Positions 40,536-51,500 of a DNA stretch of 64,000 bases are shown in pieces. The first letter of the stretch is position 1; each line of letters starts with the position of its first letter. The stretch comes from Ischnura elegans (taxonomy: Eukaryota; Arthropoda; Insecta; Odonata; Coenagrionidae), in the NCBI RefSeq assembly GCF_921293095.1, contig NC_060253.1, positions 72,205,992 through 72,269,991 of the forward strand, in the 5' to 3' direction. A program made the position numbers and the translations under genes. Below the pieces are notes generated by a model that had not been told where the DNA came from, did no database searches, and saw only the letters and a list, made by a program, of their open reading frames with translations.

Positions 40536-43173
40536 ATGGATTCAAACCAAATTACTCGTTTTGAGTTGCATAACAAATTATTAGAAATGAAGGGAATGAC
40601 AACAGCAAAGAAATAAATGCACTTGTTGGATTTTTTGTCGCGGAGATTAAATGTTGAGAGCTACGAGGATGCTCTAGATAGTCCCCGTGAATTACTTAAG
40701 TTGGGATTCTGGCCTTATTATGAAAAATGTGGAAACAACGTTGCCGTAATAATGGAAGATTTTTAGCCCGATGTAAGGCATGGCTTGCAGAGCCAATTAT
40801 TTTCCCTGAAGTCGTCCGTCAATACTTTCCTGACACTTCAAAGACAACTGGTATGTATTACGTTTAAATATGTTTTGATCTTATAAATTAAATTATATTT
40901 TTGAACATCTATTCTTATTCTATATCTAGAACATTCTATATCTTACTATTTTTGCTTTGTTAGGTTCATTGGGGCGGCCGGAGAAGTACTTCACTTCTTC
41001 GTGTTACAGATCCAAAAGAAGGAAAGTTCAAAACATAAAAAGTACTTCTTCAGTAGCTGAGCTGGCATTAGTAACCACTCTTGGCTTAGGGGAGGAAGGA
41101 TATACTGCTTCCGCGAAGTTAATAACAGAAGTTACCACAAAGACTTCACTTCTTCGTGTTACAGATCCAAAAGAAGGAAAGTTCAAAACATAAAAAGTAC
41201 TTTCTCAGTAGCTGAGCTGGAATTAGCAACCACTCTTGGCTTAAGGGCGGAAGGAAATACTGCAGCCGCGAAGTTAATAACAGAAGTTACCACAACAACT
41301 CCTACAAGAGCTAAGAAAGTTCTTAGTAAGTGGAGGAAGAGTGATGAGGCGCAAAAAGAATTATCTCCAGAGGAGGCCCTATCTCTGATCATCACTATTG
41401 GGCTGACCAAAAATCAATATAATGTGTAAAGACTCTCCGCTCGCTCTCACGGACATTTTTTGTACCCCAACTACGGACGGCTGTTTACGGCAAAAAGTCC
41501 TGCATACCCAAAAGAGGTACGCATCACAGAAAACGTATGCGAAGTTAGCTTGCAAGCATTATTAAACCACACAGTATCGAGGATACTGGAGTGCGCATCA
41601 ACTGCTCACGCGTCCAGCAATGAGGTGAATTGCACCTTGATATGCAAATACGGATTTGACGGGAGTTCGGGCAATTCCCAATATAAACAGTGTTGGGAAC
41701 AGGCGGATTCTTCCGACTAATATTTATTCATGAGCACCTTGGTGCCGCTTCATTTGGTGAATGATGGAAATGGTAAGAGTTTAAGGCGTTTAAAATTCTT
41801 TATTTTGCTTACTGCTAATGAATCTGACTGTATTGAAATTGAGTTCTTAATTCCATGTCTGCTGTTATAGTTGATATAATCAGGAAAAATCCTCGCTCAT
41901 CATCAACCAGATTTTGCCGCCCTATTCGCCTCCAGTGGCTGAAGGAAACTAAGGAAGTTCCTGTTGAGGAAAGTAAATATATTCAAAGGCAGATTACCGG
42001 GCTGAAAAATTGGAGCACCGGAAATTACTCAGTCACCTTCAACTTGCTGCTAACAATGATAAACGGAAAGGTAAGAAAAATTCATGCTCACACTGTGATA
42101 GATACACTGGGATATGTTAGTTCTTATGGATGAAAATGAATAAATTACGATTATTTTAGGTATGCAATGCATTAACTGACAGTCCGAGTATGAGGTGCTA
42201 CATATGCGGAGCATCAGCAACGGATATGAATGATTTGAAGGCAATTAGGAATCGATCTGCGGACAAAACCAAATATTCTTTTGGATTATCAACCTTACAT
42301 TGCTAAATCCGATTTTTTTAATGTGTACTACACATATCCTACATGCTAGAGTTCAAAAAGTGGCAGGTAAGAAAGAATACAAAGAAGCTGGAATTCAGTT
42401 CAATGGTGAAAATGCTTTTTAATTATGACCAACATTCTTCGCAGGCCCGAGGAAATCTGAAAACACTCATTGTACAGAGAAAACTTAAAATTTAGAAGGC
42501 TTTTAGGAAAAGGATGGGGTTAATTGGTGATTTTCCTAGGCCTGGATCAGGTAACACAAATGACCGTAACACCACAAGGCGTTTCTTTGATTCCCCAGAC
42601 TTGGCCGCTGATTTGACAGGTAATTGAGTAATTGTAGACTGTAATAGCATATATAAACCATGCTCTATAAAATATATGTAGCATTCACGCATGTTTGCAT
42701 ATGAAATGGTTAAATACTTAATCTAAATTATAAGTTCTTATAGGTAATGTAATGAACAATCAGAAGAAGATTAATTTGTCACGTTTTAATTACAGGTATC
42801 AATGTTGATCTCATAAAAAAATTCCGTCATTCTAAGGGCAACATCATGCGGCATAACTAAATTATTCAGCGTTCTCGGACTACTGCCAGAGAACTGCGGA
42901 GTTATTCGACATAAGCTGTACCCATGGTATTATATGCCAATCACGATACAGAAGGTGCTTCTGCATGGAAGCGAAATTATGGGACAACTATCTGAAGAGG
43001 CAATGGAAGCCCGGAATAAGAACACAAGTAAATTCCACCTGAGATTCAGCAGAAAGCACTACAGAGAGGCCACGGATGAAGACCTTTTCAAACGACTGTT
43101 GCGTCTGATTCATTTCTTTCCTCCGCCTTGGCATCAACTCCGAGGAGACCAAAGGAAATGTCAAAAGAATTAA
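40536..43173 (+). pseudogene. Transib/RAG1-like transposase, multi-exon remnant
   Basis: A 5' non-coding exon ends at a donor near 40332. Exons I infer: 40510-40850 (ATG 40536), 40964-41772, 41871-42069, 42160-42366, 42445-42619 and 42796-43173, all with AG/GT borders. Motifs in order: FLARCKAWLAEP (out of frame); TTTTPTRAKKVLSKWRK; VCEVSLQALLNHT; KYGFDGSSGNSQYKQ (first catalytic Asp in DGSSG); SSSTRFCRPIRLQW; INGKV/CNALTD; CYICGASATDMNDL (Cys pair); GLSTLHC; and GQLSEEAMEARNK, equivalent to the RAG1 catalytic-Glu segment. Stops, frame changes and a 156-bp tandem duplication (40994-41305) inactivate it. The assignment rests on remembered family motifs. Confidence 0.78.
40994..41305 (+). repeat. 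Tandem duplication (about 156 bp x 2) in the transposase
   Basis: ACTTCTTCGTGTTACAGATC through GAAGTTACCACAA occurs at about 40996-41145 and again at about 41152-41300 with around ten differences. It duplicates the ELA-x-TT-LGL-x-x-EG-x-T block of the transposase and introduces stops. Confidence 0.85.
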
Positions 43174-43691
43174 GATATCTGCTGATTTTTTATGATAGTG
43201 AAGAAGACGGATCAGACGCTAGTGACGAAATAAGTTCATCGGAGGATTGAAGGTAGGAACTCTATAAATGAAAAAAAAAACAATTCAATAACTTTAAGGA
43301 AAAACAATCATGTGTGACATCCAGTATATCTATTCCATTTTTTCCCATTTCATGATTCCAAATTGGTTTCATTTGTAAGTTTTAAATAATGCGTGGTATT
43401 CCATTGATGCGATATTGTATTTTTTATTTTTATAGCACATAACGGATAGAGTAAAGATTTTCAAACATTTTAATAATGCATTTTTATGGTTTGATTTTGA
43501 ATTTGCATTTATTAGACATGTTGCAACATATATTTTCTTTACAATGGACGACCGAAAGTGAAATTTGACCTGTTCAAGTTAACTCTTCATTTTACATTTT
43601 ATAAAAACAATTAATTTACATTTTAGGTTAATTGCTTTTCCTTTTTGCTAAAACATTGCCCTATTGTATACATCTTGGTCGAATTAAAAAA

Positions 43692-44662
43692 GGAAAAACC
43701 CATGAGGAAGAATCCGTTAAATACCTTCAAAGGCTGTGCGTCGTCATAAAATGCCCCTTTCCGCGCCACCCACCTCGGCAAGGGTGGAAAGGGAAAAAGG
43801 GTATCGGTAGTTGCCTTTCGCGGAAACAGCTTATTTTTCTCTCTTTAGCATGACGACTTAACTCTTAAACCTACTTCAATACCCAAAGCACATTTCTTAT
43901 ACGTGGAATGGTTCCGACTAATATCCAATTCCTAGCATTTTCACTCGAGTAATGCGTTAAATGGTCAATGCGGTCGATCCATAATCCTTGCTAATGTCAT
44001 CAGTATAGTGTTTTAGGTCAATACTGACTAGGTTCCACGCTTAAAATGACGATTTTCAAGAATAAAGTTTAAAAAAACTTGAAACATCGACCTTGGTTAC
44101 CGAGCCTCAGGGTCCCGCGGCGTGTAGCTTAGGCTTGACTCGTTATCGAAAAATCGCTCTCATTTCCTGCGTCGCAAACTTTTTTTCAAGGTTTCTTAAT
44201 AAATCTCTACTTTGCGCCGTGACGCGAATTTCCCGAGTTATATATTCCGTAAACGAAAGATAATGTCTACTGTATGTCAAATTTCACGTCAAAAACGGAT
44301 CCGCCATTTTGCGTTGTGAAACCAGTCAAATGAGATCCAAAATCTTTTAAATTCAAGGAATCTCTAGGCAAAGCATCAGTTCAAAGGAGTGTTGCGTTTT
44401 TTATTCCATAAAAATCATACCAACGCAACACCACCAGCTTAAATTAAAAGGTTTTCGAAGAAACACGAGATCACGCATGTTTTTAAAAAAATTGGTCATG
44501 TTTGGGCCACAGCATCTCAGTGACGTGTCGTATTGATGTAAAATAGCACATACAGCTATAGTTGGTAATCATTTATAAGTTTTATGCTAAGTTTGAAGTC
44601 TCTATCTCAAAAAACGACATTTTGGACTTTTATCCGGCTTTTTTCGATTTCAGCCCACTGTG
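43692..44662 (-). repeat. Right terminal inverted repeat, element 1
   Basis: Ends GATTTCAGCCCACTGTG. On the minus strand: CACAGTG, 22 bp, ATAAAAGTC. Confidence 0.88.
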
Positions 44663-44700
44663 TATCGTCTACAAATTATATTTGACAGTGCAGTACTCAG

Positions 44701-45007
44701 GGTATGGAATGGTATTTGGAGGAGGCGACCAACAGCTGAGGTCATTTGCGCCATGAGGGAAGGGTTTGGAAGGAAGGGTGGAGAGAAACCCGGCGTCGGC
44801 GTTAGCCTGCTCTTAACGAAAGGCGCCAAGGGGACCACGGCTTAACGTCCCATCCGACGGACGGAGAGTTGCGCTTAAAATGTCCTCCGCACAACATTCA
44901 AGCAGGGATCGGGCAGTCTCTGAAAATTCTCTGCCACTGCCGGGATTTGAACCCGAGCCCGCCGGGTGGGAAGCCAACACTCTAGCCACCACACCAACCC
45001 AATCCCC
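44701..45007 (-). mobile_element. tRNA-derived SINE
   Basis: A 307-bp insertion has a perfect 12-bp target duplication TGCAGTACTCAG (44689-44700 and 45008-45019). On the minus strand the head has an A box TGGCTAGAGTGTTGG and a B box GGTTCAAATCC, so it is tRNA-derived and Pol III-transcribed. Its 3' part ends with GCGCAAATGACCTCAGC and GGTCGCCTCC, resembling the 3' UTR signature of the LINE family in this window. This suggests it uses that LINE's machinery. It lies 38 bp outside element 1. Confidence 0.92.
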
Positions 45008-45019
45008 TGCAGTACTCAG

Positions 45020-46587
45020 TTATGGCCAATTCAGTCATAGCTTATTTTGTTTGAAAGTCATTAAGTCCTAGCAGTTCTCATAACTTTCTTGTGTTTTTCA
45101 TAGGGAAGTGTAATTTTCCTTAAATTTCTGAAACATTTCAAATTATGTACCCTGATTTTGTTTCTTTCTATTCTTTCTTTATCCAGGAGTTCATGAATCA
45201 TTCTTCAAGACTTCATCATAAAAAAAAATTATATAGCACTGAACTATTCGGCCAAGTTTTGTCATTCTCATAAATAATGTACTAGTTGACAATAAATATT
45301 ATTTTTTGTCTTTTTATGTTTGATTTTTATTTATGTGCAATAACCTAAGGTAACCAATAACCAACTGCCCTGAGGCCTTGTTGGCTCTTTCCTGCAAATA
45401 AAAATACTATGAAACTGCCCATTAGCTCCTGAGAATCAGTTATTTGGTGCGTACTAGTTTTCGAGCATTTTGAGCTTAAGCAGATGGACTTGAAATAATG
45501 GAGTGGAAAGGGAGGTCGTGTTTTAGTGATTTGAATTTGGCGGCAAATGCTGATATTCCGACGATTGTGCCATCTGAACTTATAGTAGGCGAAACTCTTC
45601 CCTGCCAATGACGTTTTGCCTGGAGTTGGAAGTCTATGATGCATACTCCACATAGGATTCTCAACTGCCATGGTTCCATTGATTCTCACTAGTCGCAATA
45701 AATAGAGGCGTTCCCGTCGATAGGATCGAGGATCTCCTGATAGGATAGATAGGATCTCTGATAGGATACAGGTAAACATACGTATTAGCCCGCAAGAGAT
45801 ACACTATTCGTTGAATGTAATAGTTTATTGCTCAAAATCAAGCTTAGTTAATTAATATTAAGCTTAATTTCATTGGTAATAATTAAAAATACGCAGGTGA
45901 ACATTTATGAGTGCAATGAGGCCCCTTTAAAACATACGTATTAGCCATTATAACATATTTGTAAATATGGTGTAGTGGTCAAGGTACTGGATTACCATTC
46001 TCATTTTCCATGTTCGCTTCCCATCAGCGGTAAGATTTTTCATAATTTCCTTCTACTTTTTCTATTTCAGAAACCTGCTATTCACTATCATATTCATGAT
46101 TTTCACTGATAATTTTAATTCTGTGCGAGGAAATGTTTTTGTACACATCCGACGTCTGATGTTTTCCCATTTTTTCACACGGAGGCTTCCTTTTAATTGT
46201 TGCATTTTCGCGTCGCCACACGACGCATTATTAAGATACGCATGTATTTGGTTTCCTTTTATGTTGCAAAATGATATTGTCAACCAGCCCCATGACACTT
46301 CCTATCCCACTCCATTGGGAACCCATGGTCTTTTATTGAAGTCGTTTCCTCAACCTGCCGCACGTTTGCCGGGGCGGCGCCACGTATTCTGGAGGGCAAG
46401 AATTAGCGGGTAAGTTAATTTCCGTATTGTTGAGCGCATACTACAGGTGAGTGGAAATAGTCATTTTTGTAATTAATTAAGATTTAGTTTTCATTTATTT
46501 TCGAATTTTAGTCTTCTGCATTATTTCCTTATTGTTCTACATTAATATTTCGTGGATATATATCGCGGATTTACTGAAAATAGGAAA
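45020..46587. other. No gene recognised; possible degenerate tRNA-like segment
   Basis: Mostly AT-rich. A short GATAGGATC-type tandem lies at 45718-45775, and AACATACGTATTAGCC is duplicated at 45775 and 45932. At 45969-46035, GTGTAGTGGTCAAGG (A-box-like) and CATGTTCGCTTCCC (B-box-like) suggest an old tRNA-derived SINE head. No coding region supported. Confidence 0.4.
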
Positions 46588-46722
46588 ATGCCGTGGACGT
46601 GTGTGGTACCGCGTTGCACCACTGGTTATGGCCACAAGACTTCGGGGATTTCGCTTTTTAGAGTCCCCAAGGACCCTGAGAAGCGATGGAATAGCTGTAC
46701 GATTCTTTTTTTGGTGTGCTAA
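46588..46722 (+). pseudogene. THAP zinc-finger domain fragment
   Basis: A 44-codon frame begins ATG: MPWTCVVPRCTTGYGHKTSG, then ISLFRVPKDPEKRW. The C-x4-C at the N-terminus, the TGY turn and the LF-x-x-PKDPE-x-x-x-W segment are the first half of a THAP (C2CH) DNA-binding domain, as found at the N-terminus of P-element transposases and in domesticated THAP proteins. The second half (the C..H pair and AVPTIF-type box) is not seen downstream before a stop, although an intron is possible. No P-element catalytic domain is recognisable nearby, so it is probably a relic. Confidence 0.62.
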
Positions 46723-48118
46723 AGCTCCAAAATTTATACATATTTTAAATTACAGGTTCTGCTGTTCCAGTGGTCAATGTCATTCACAGTGGAGGAATGA
46801 AGTAACACTGAGAAAATGCAAGATGTGCGACGGCTTTCATCAACTATTCATCATTCTCTCCTACTAAATTGAATCTCTTAGAATGATTAGTAATTAGAAA
46901 TAGAAATTAGTAATAGAAAGAATTAATAGAAATGTTAAATTGTGAGTACTTAAAATTTATTTTTCATGACATTACCTTGCATTGATTGTATAAATAATCT
47001 CAGTTTCAATAGCATTGTGTAATAATTCTGGAAATGTAGATTTGATATGTGTGTACATTATATAAGTTGGAAAAATGTGAATCGTTTTCATTCTTAATAC
47101 CTCTTTCGATGATTTCTTTTAATGCAGCTGTTATCGATGGTGCGTGCAACTCTCATGAAAAGTACATTTACCGCGTATTAGCAGTATTAGCCTGTGGTTT
47201 CTGTCGTACTACTCATCTTATTTTTGGGTGAGGGATAATATTTCAGATTTGCCAGCACCTGAAAGTGATCAGACATCCGCAAATCCCTCGGATTATATCC
47301 ATTGCACTGTTTTCGTGGAAGTTTATTCGGAAATTATTTGCAAAATCTCTTTCGTTCTTATCTTTCATATGGTATTTTACTTCCTTAAATCTCAAATTAT
47401 TCCTTTGGTGAGTAGGCAAGCATCGTTATAAAATAGCCTTTAACGGTAATAATGGTACTTCCGGAAATTATTCACCCTGTTCAACGATTAAATATGCCTA
47501 TTCTATACCCGCAAAACGTCCCTAGGATAGAATCATTTTTTTAGGTTTGCTGTGCCCTGCCATTATTATTATCACTTGATCGAGACTCAAGAGATTAAAA
47601 ACATTAACATACGTCACTTCATAAGAAGTATTTCACTTCGGCCTTGGTAAGAAGCCGTTTGCGTTTCTGATATTATATTTGTTAATAGTGTTTGAAAGCA
47701 AGGAATAACATCTATATTCTTATAAGGCCGTGGAAACATGCCGATGGGCTCAGAGGCAATGGTGCGTACGTAGCTTCTATGACAACTTATATTAACGTTT
47801 ACCACAAGATAGCTATAAATAATTATTTCCTTAAAAATACCTTTCCTCACTACATAAGGTTTTAACTGCTCACAATCTTTCGTTATGGCTGTAACTGATT
47901 TTACAAAGGCATGGAAGCAGACGAAGCTGAAATCTAACGCCTTCCATTTGATTAATACTCACGTATGAGAACGATTTCTGGGTATTTTTCGCTATAAGAT
48001 GTTAAGTGCATATGAACTTGTTAACTAGTAAAATTCGTGCGTAGGTTTCCGCGGCGTTGTACACGATGACTGCTAATTTCCGGGTTCTCCAGCCGCGTCT
48101 GTCGTTTATGGTTGACTA
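46723..48118. other. No gene recognised
   Basis: AT-rich; frames are short and unconvincing. Confidence 0.45.
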
Positions 48119-48160
48119 CAGTTTCGGAAGCCATCCTGCTTCCGTCTTCAGGTCGAAGGT
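48119..48160 (-). ncRNA. Hammerhead-like motif, possible Penelope-type relic
   Basis: The minus strand reads CTGAAGA, then CGGAAGC, a six-base loop, GCTTCCG and AAAC. CTGAAGA fits the hammerhead CUGANGA core, and a 7-bp stem with a GAAA-like return follows. However, the G of GAAA is also needed to close the stem, so the core is imperfect. Similar CCTGAAGAcgg...ccGAAAC phrases are known from Penelope-like elements. No reverse transcriptase is adjacent. Weak call. Confidence 0.3.
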
Positions 48161-48545
48161 GAGAAGTTTTCATTTTTGCCGTCTTATATAGCACTGGCCG
48201 ATCTCCTCCTGTGCGCTGATTGGTCAGAACTCTCTTCCAAAGTACTCGAATATCGAAGTCACGTATGCTATATGAAAAAAATATTTCCAAACTTTTTATA
48301 TTCTTCCTCTTACTCAAAATAAACCACAAAAACGAAAATTGTTGAAAAAGTTACTCAATATCGATTATCTTAATCTAACAATAAATCATAATTTCCGCAA
48401 ATAAAAAGATTTAAAACAACGACAACAAACTGCGTTCCAATGAGTCTTCACTTGTTTCTACTTTTCTTTCATTAGTGGTGACACGTTACAAGACTTCTAA
48501 TGCCCCGTTTACACTACGATCGTATCGACGTTGATCGCAACTACG
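48161..48545. other. No gene recognised
   Basis: Unrecognised sequence up to the second Transib-like element. Confidence 0.45.
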
Positions 48546-51500
48546 CACAGTGGTCTGAAATCGAAAAAAGCTGGACAAAAGTCCAAAATGACGTTTTTTG
48601 AGATAGAGACTTCAAACTTGGCGTAAATACTTATAAATGATTACCAACTATAGATGTATGTGCCTTTTTACATCAATACGACTCGTAACCGAGATACAGT
48701 GGCCCAAACATGACCAACTTTTTAGAAATACGCGCGATCTCGTTTTTCTTCAGAAACCTTTGAGTTTAATCAGGTGGTGTTGCGTTGGCATGATTTTTAT
48801 GGAATAAAAAACGCAATATTCCTTTGAACTGATGCTTTGCCTAGAGATTCCTTGAATTTTGAAGATTTTGGTTCTCATTTGACTGGTTTTACAACGCAAA
48901 ATGGCGGACCCGTTTTTCACGTGAAATTTGACGTAAAGTAGACATTATCTTTCGTTCACGAAATATATAACTCGGGAAATTCACATTATGGTGTAAAGTA
49001 GAGATTTCTTAATAATACTAAGCAGAAATCTTGGAAAAAAGTCTGCGACGAAGGAAATGAGAGCGATTTTTCGATCGCGAGTCAAGGCTGAGCTACACGC
49101 CGCGGGACCCTGAGGCTCGGTAACAGAGGTCGATGTTTCAAGTTTTTTGAAACTTTATTCTTGAAAACCGTCATTATAAGCACAGAACCTAGTCAGTATT
49201 GATCTAAAACACTATACTGATGACATTAACAAGCATTATGGATCGACCGAATTGACCATTTAACGCGTTACTCGAGTGAAAATGCTAGGGATTGGATATT
49301 TGTCGGAACCAACGTATAAGAAACATGCTTCGGGTATTGAAGTGGAGTTAAGAGATTAAGTTGGCATACTAAAGAGAGAGAAAAACAAACTGTTTCCGTG
49401 AAAGGCAACTACCGATACCCTTTTCCATTTCCAATCTCGCCGAGGTGGGTCGCGCGGAAAGGGGCGTTTTATGACGACGAACAGCCTTTGAAGGTATTTA
49501 ACGGATTCTTCCTCAAGGGTTTTTCCCTTTCCTAAGCAAAAATACGTGTCAACTTGCAGTCTTATTTTGGAAAAGGTGAAGTAGTGTCGAGCTTGTTCTC
49601 CTAGTGTTGTGTCGTGCAGTAGTGTGATTGTCAAGTTCGTTTTGCCTATTGATTTCTTGCGGGTTTTTCTGAAATTCTACCTTTTCTCGGAGTTTGACGT
49701 CTCAGTGATTTTCCAGCTTAAATTTTAAACAGTAAGTTTATTTATTCTTTCCTTTTCAAAGATGAGTTGTTTTAGTTCATTTTTAATGATATATTTTAAT
49801 TACCTATCGATTTTTACTATTTTTGCCACTCAGTAACCATGGCAATTATGATGCGTGTTCCTTAACATATATTTATAATTTTCAATTCTCCTCGTAGGGT
49901 TTCGAGCGCTTTTTGACGTACAAATGGATTCAAACCAAGTTACTCGTTTTGAGTTTCATTATGAATTATTACAAACGAAGGAAATGACACCAGGCCAAAA
50001 AATACACTTTTTGGATTTTTTGTAGCGGAGATTAAATGTGGAGAGCTACGAGGCTGCTAAAGATGGTCTCCGTGAACGACTTAAGTTGAGATTCTCGTCC
50101 TATTATGAAAAAATGTGGAGAAAATATTGACGGAATAATGAAATATTTTAGTGCTACATCTTCGGATCAACAGCTACGGTGGTGAATGATTTGAAGGCAA
50201 TATAGAATCGACTTGTAGGTGTGATCTTTTGGATTATCAACCTCACATTGCTACATCCGATTTTTTTATCGTACAGGATATAATTAAAAAAGTTGCAGGC
50301 AAGATAGAATACAACAAATCTGGAATCTAGTTCAATGGTGAAAATGCCTTTTTATTACGGCCAACATTCTTTACAGGCCCGAGGAAATCTGAAAACACTC
50401 CTTGTGAACAGAAAATTTATATTTTAGAATGATTTTAGAGGAAAGATGGGGTTTATTGTTCACATTCCAAGGCCTTTATCAGGGAACATGAATGACGGTA
50501 ACATCGCGATGCGTTTCTTCGATTCCCCAAACTTGACCGATGATTAGACGGGTAATTGAGTAAATGTCGACTGCAATAGCATATGCAAACCATGCACTGT
50601 AAAGCATATGTAACATTCACGCATATTTGCATATGAAATGGTAATATAATTTATCTAAATTGTATGTTTTCATAAGAAAATGTAATGCACCATCAGAAGA
50701 AAATTAATTTTTCATGATTCCAGCTATCAACTTTGACCTCATTAAACATTTTTCCATCATTCTGAGGGCAATATCAAGTGGCATAACTTTAAATTATACA
50801 GCTTTCTCGGACTACTGCCAGAGAACGGCGGAGTTATTCGCTTAGATGTATCCCTGGTATTATATAACAACCACGGTACATAAGATGCATCTGCATAGAA
50901 GCGATTTTGCAAAAGAGTTAACTCTTCCTATGGGACAATTATCTGAGGGGGCATTTGGAGCCCGGAATAAGGACACCCGTGAATTCCGTCTGAGATTCAA
51001 CAGAAAGCACTCCAGAGAGGCCTCGTATGAAGACCTTTTCAAGCGACTATTATTATCGTCTGATACATTACTTCCTCCATCCTGGTATCAACTACGAGGA
51101 GACCAAAGGAAATGCCAAAAGATTTAAGAGATCTTATTTTTTATGAGTGTAGAAGAGGAACAAACGCTAGTGAGGAAATAAGTTCATCGGCGGATTGAAG
51201 GTGGAAACTCTATAAATGAAAAAAATACAATTCAGCAACTATCAGTTATACAATTCAATACAATTCAGTAAAGGAATAACAATAATGTGTGACAAATATA
51301 CACCCATTCTATTTATATCCCAATTTATGATTCTGCATTGATATTATATGAAAGTTTAAGGTATTCCGTGGATTTCCATCGATGCAATATTTTATTCATA
51401 TTTAAATATCCCTATACGGATAGAGCAAAACATTATCAAACATTTTTCCTATGCATTTGCATGATTTTATTTTCAATTTCCATTTATTAGACATGTTGCC

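Larger units (their letters stand above)
39161..44662 (+). mobile_element. Transib/RAG1-like DNA transposon with about 1-kb inverted repeats (element 1)
   Basis: This 5,502-bp element is bounded by a 5-bp target duplication TATCG (39156-39160 and 44663-44667). Both ends start CACAGTG. The inverted repeats span about 39161-40124 and 43692-44662 and are imperfect. Between them lie exons of a transposase related to Transib, the family from which RAG1 is thought to derive. After the terminal CACAGTG each end has 22 bp and then ACAAAAGTC (left) or ATAAAAGTC (right), like a 23-RSS. The 5-bp TSD, CA terminus and transposase motifs agree on the superfamily; repeats of this length are unusual for it. 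The transposase is broken, so the copy is non-autonomous. Confidence 0.88.

Noticed and set aside
45969-46035. Functional tRNA gene
   Set aside because: A- and B-box-like words are present, but I cannot fold a proper cloverleaf; more likely an old SINE head.
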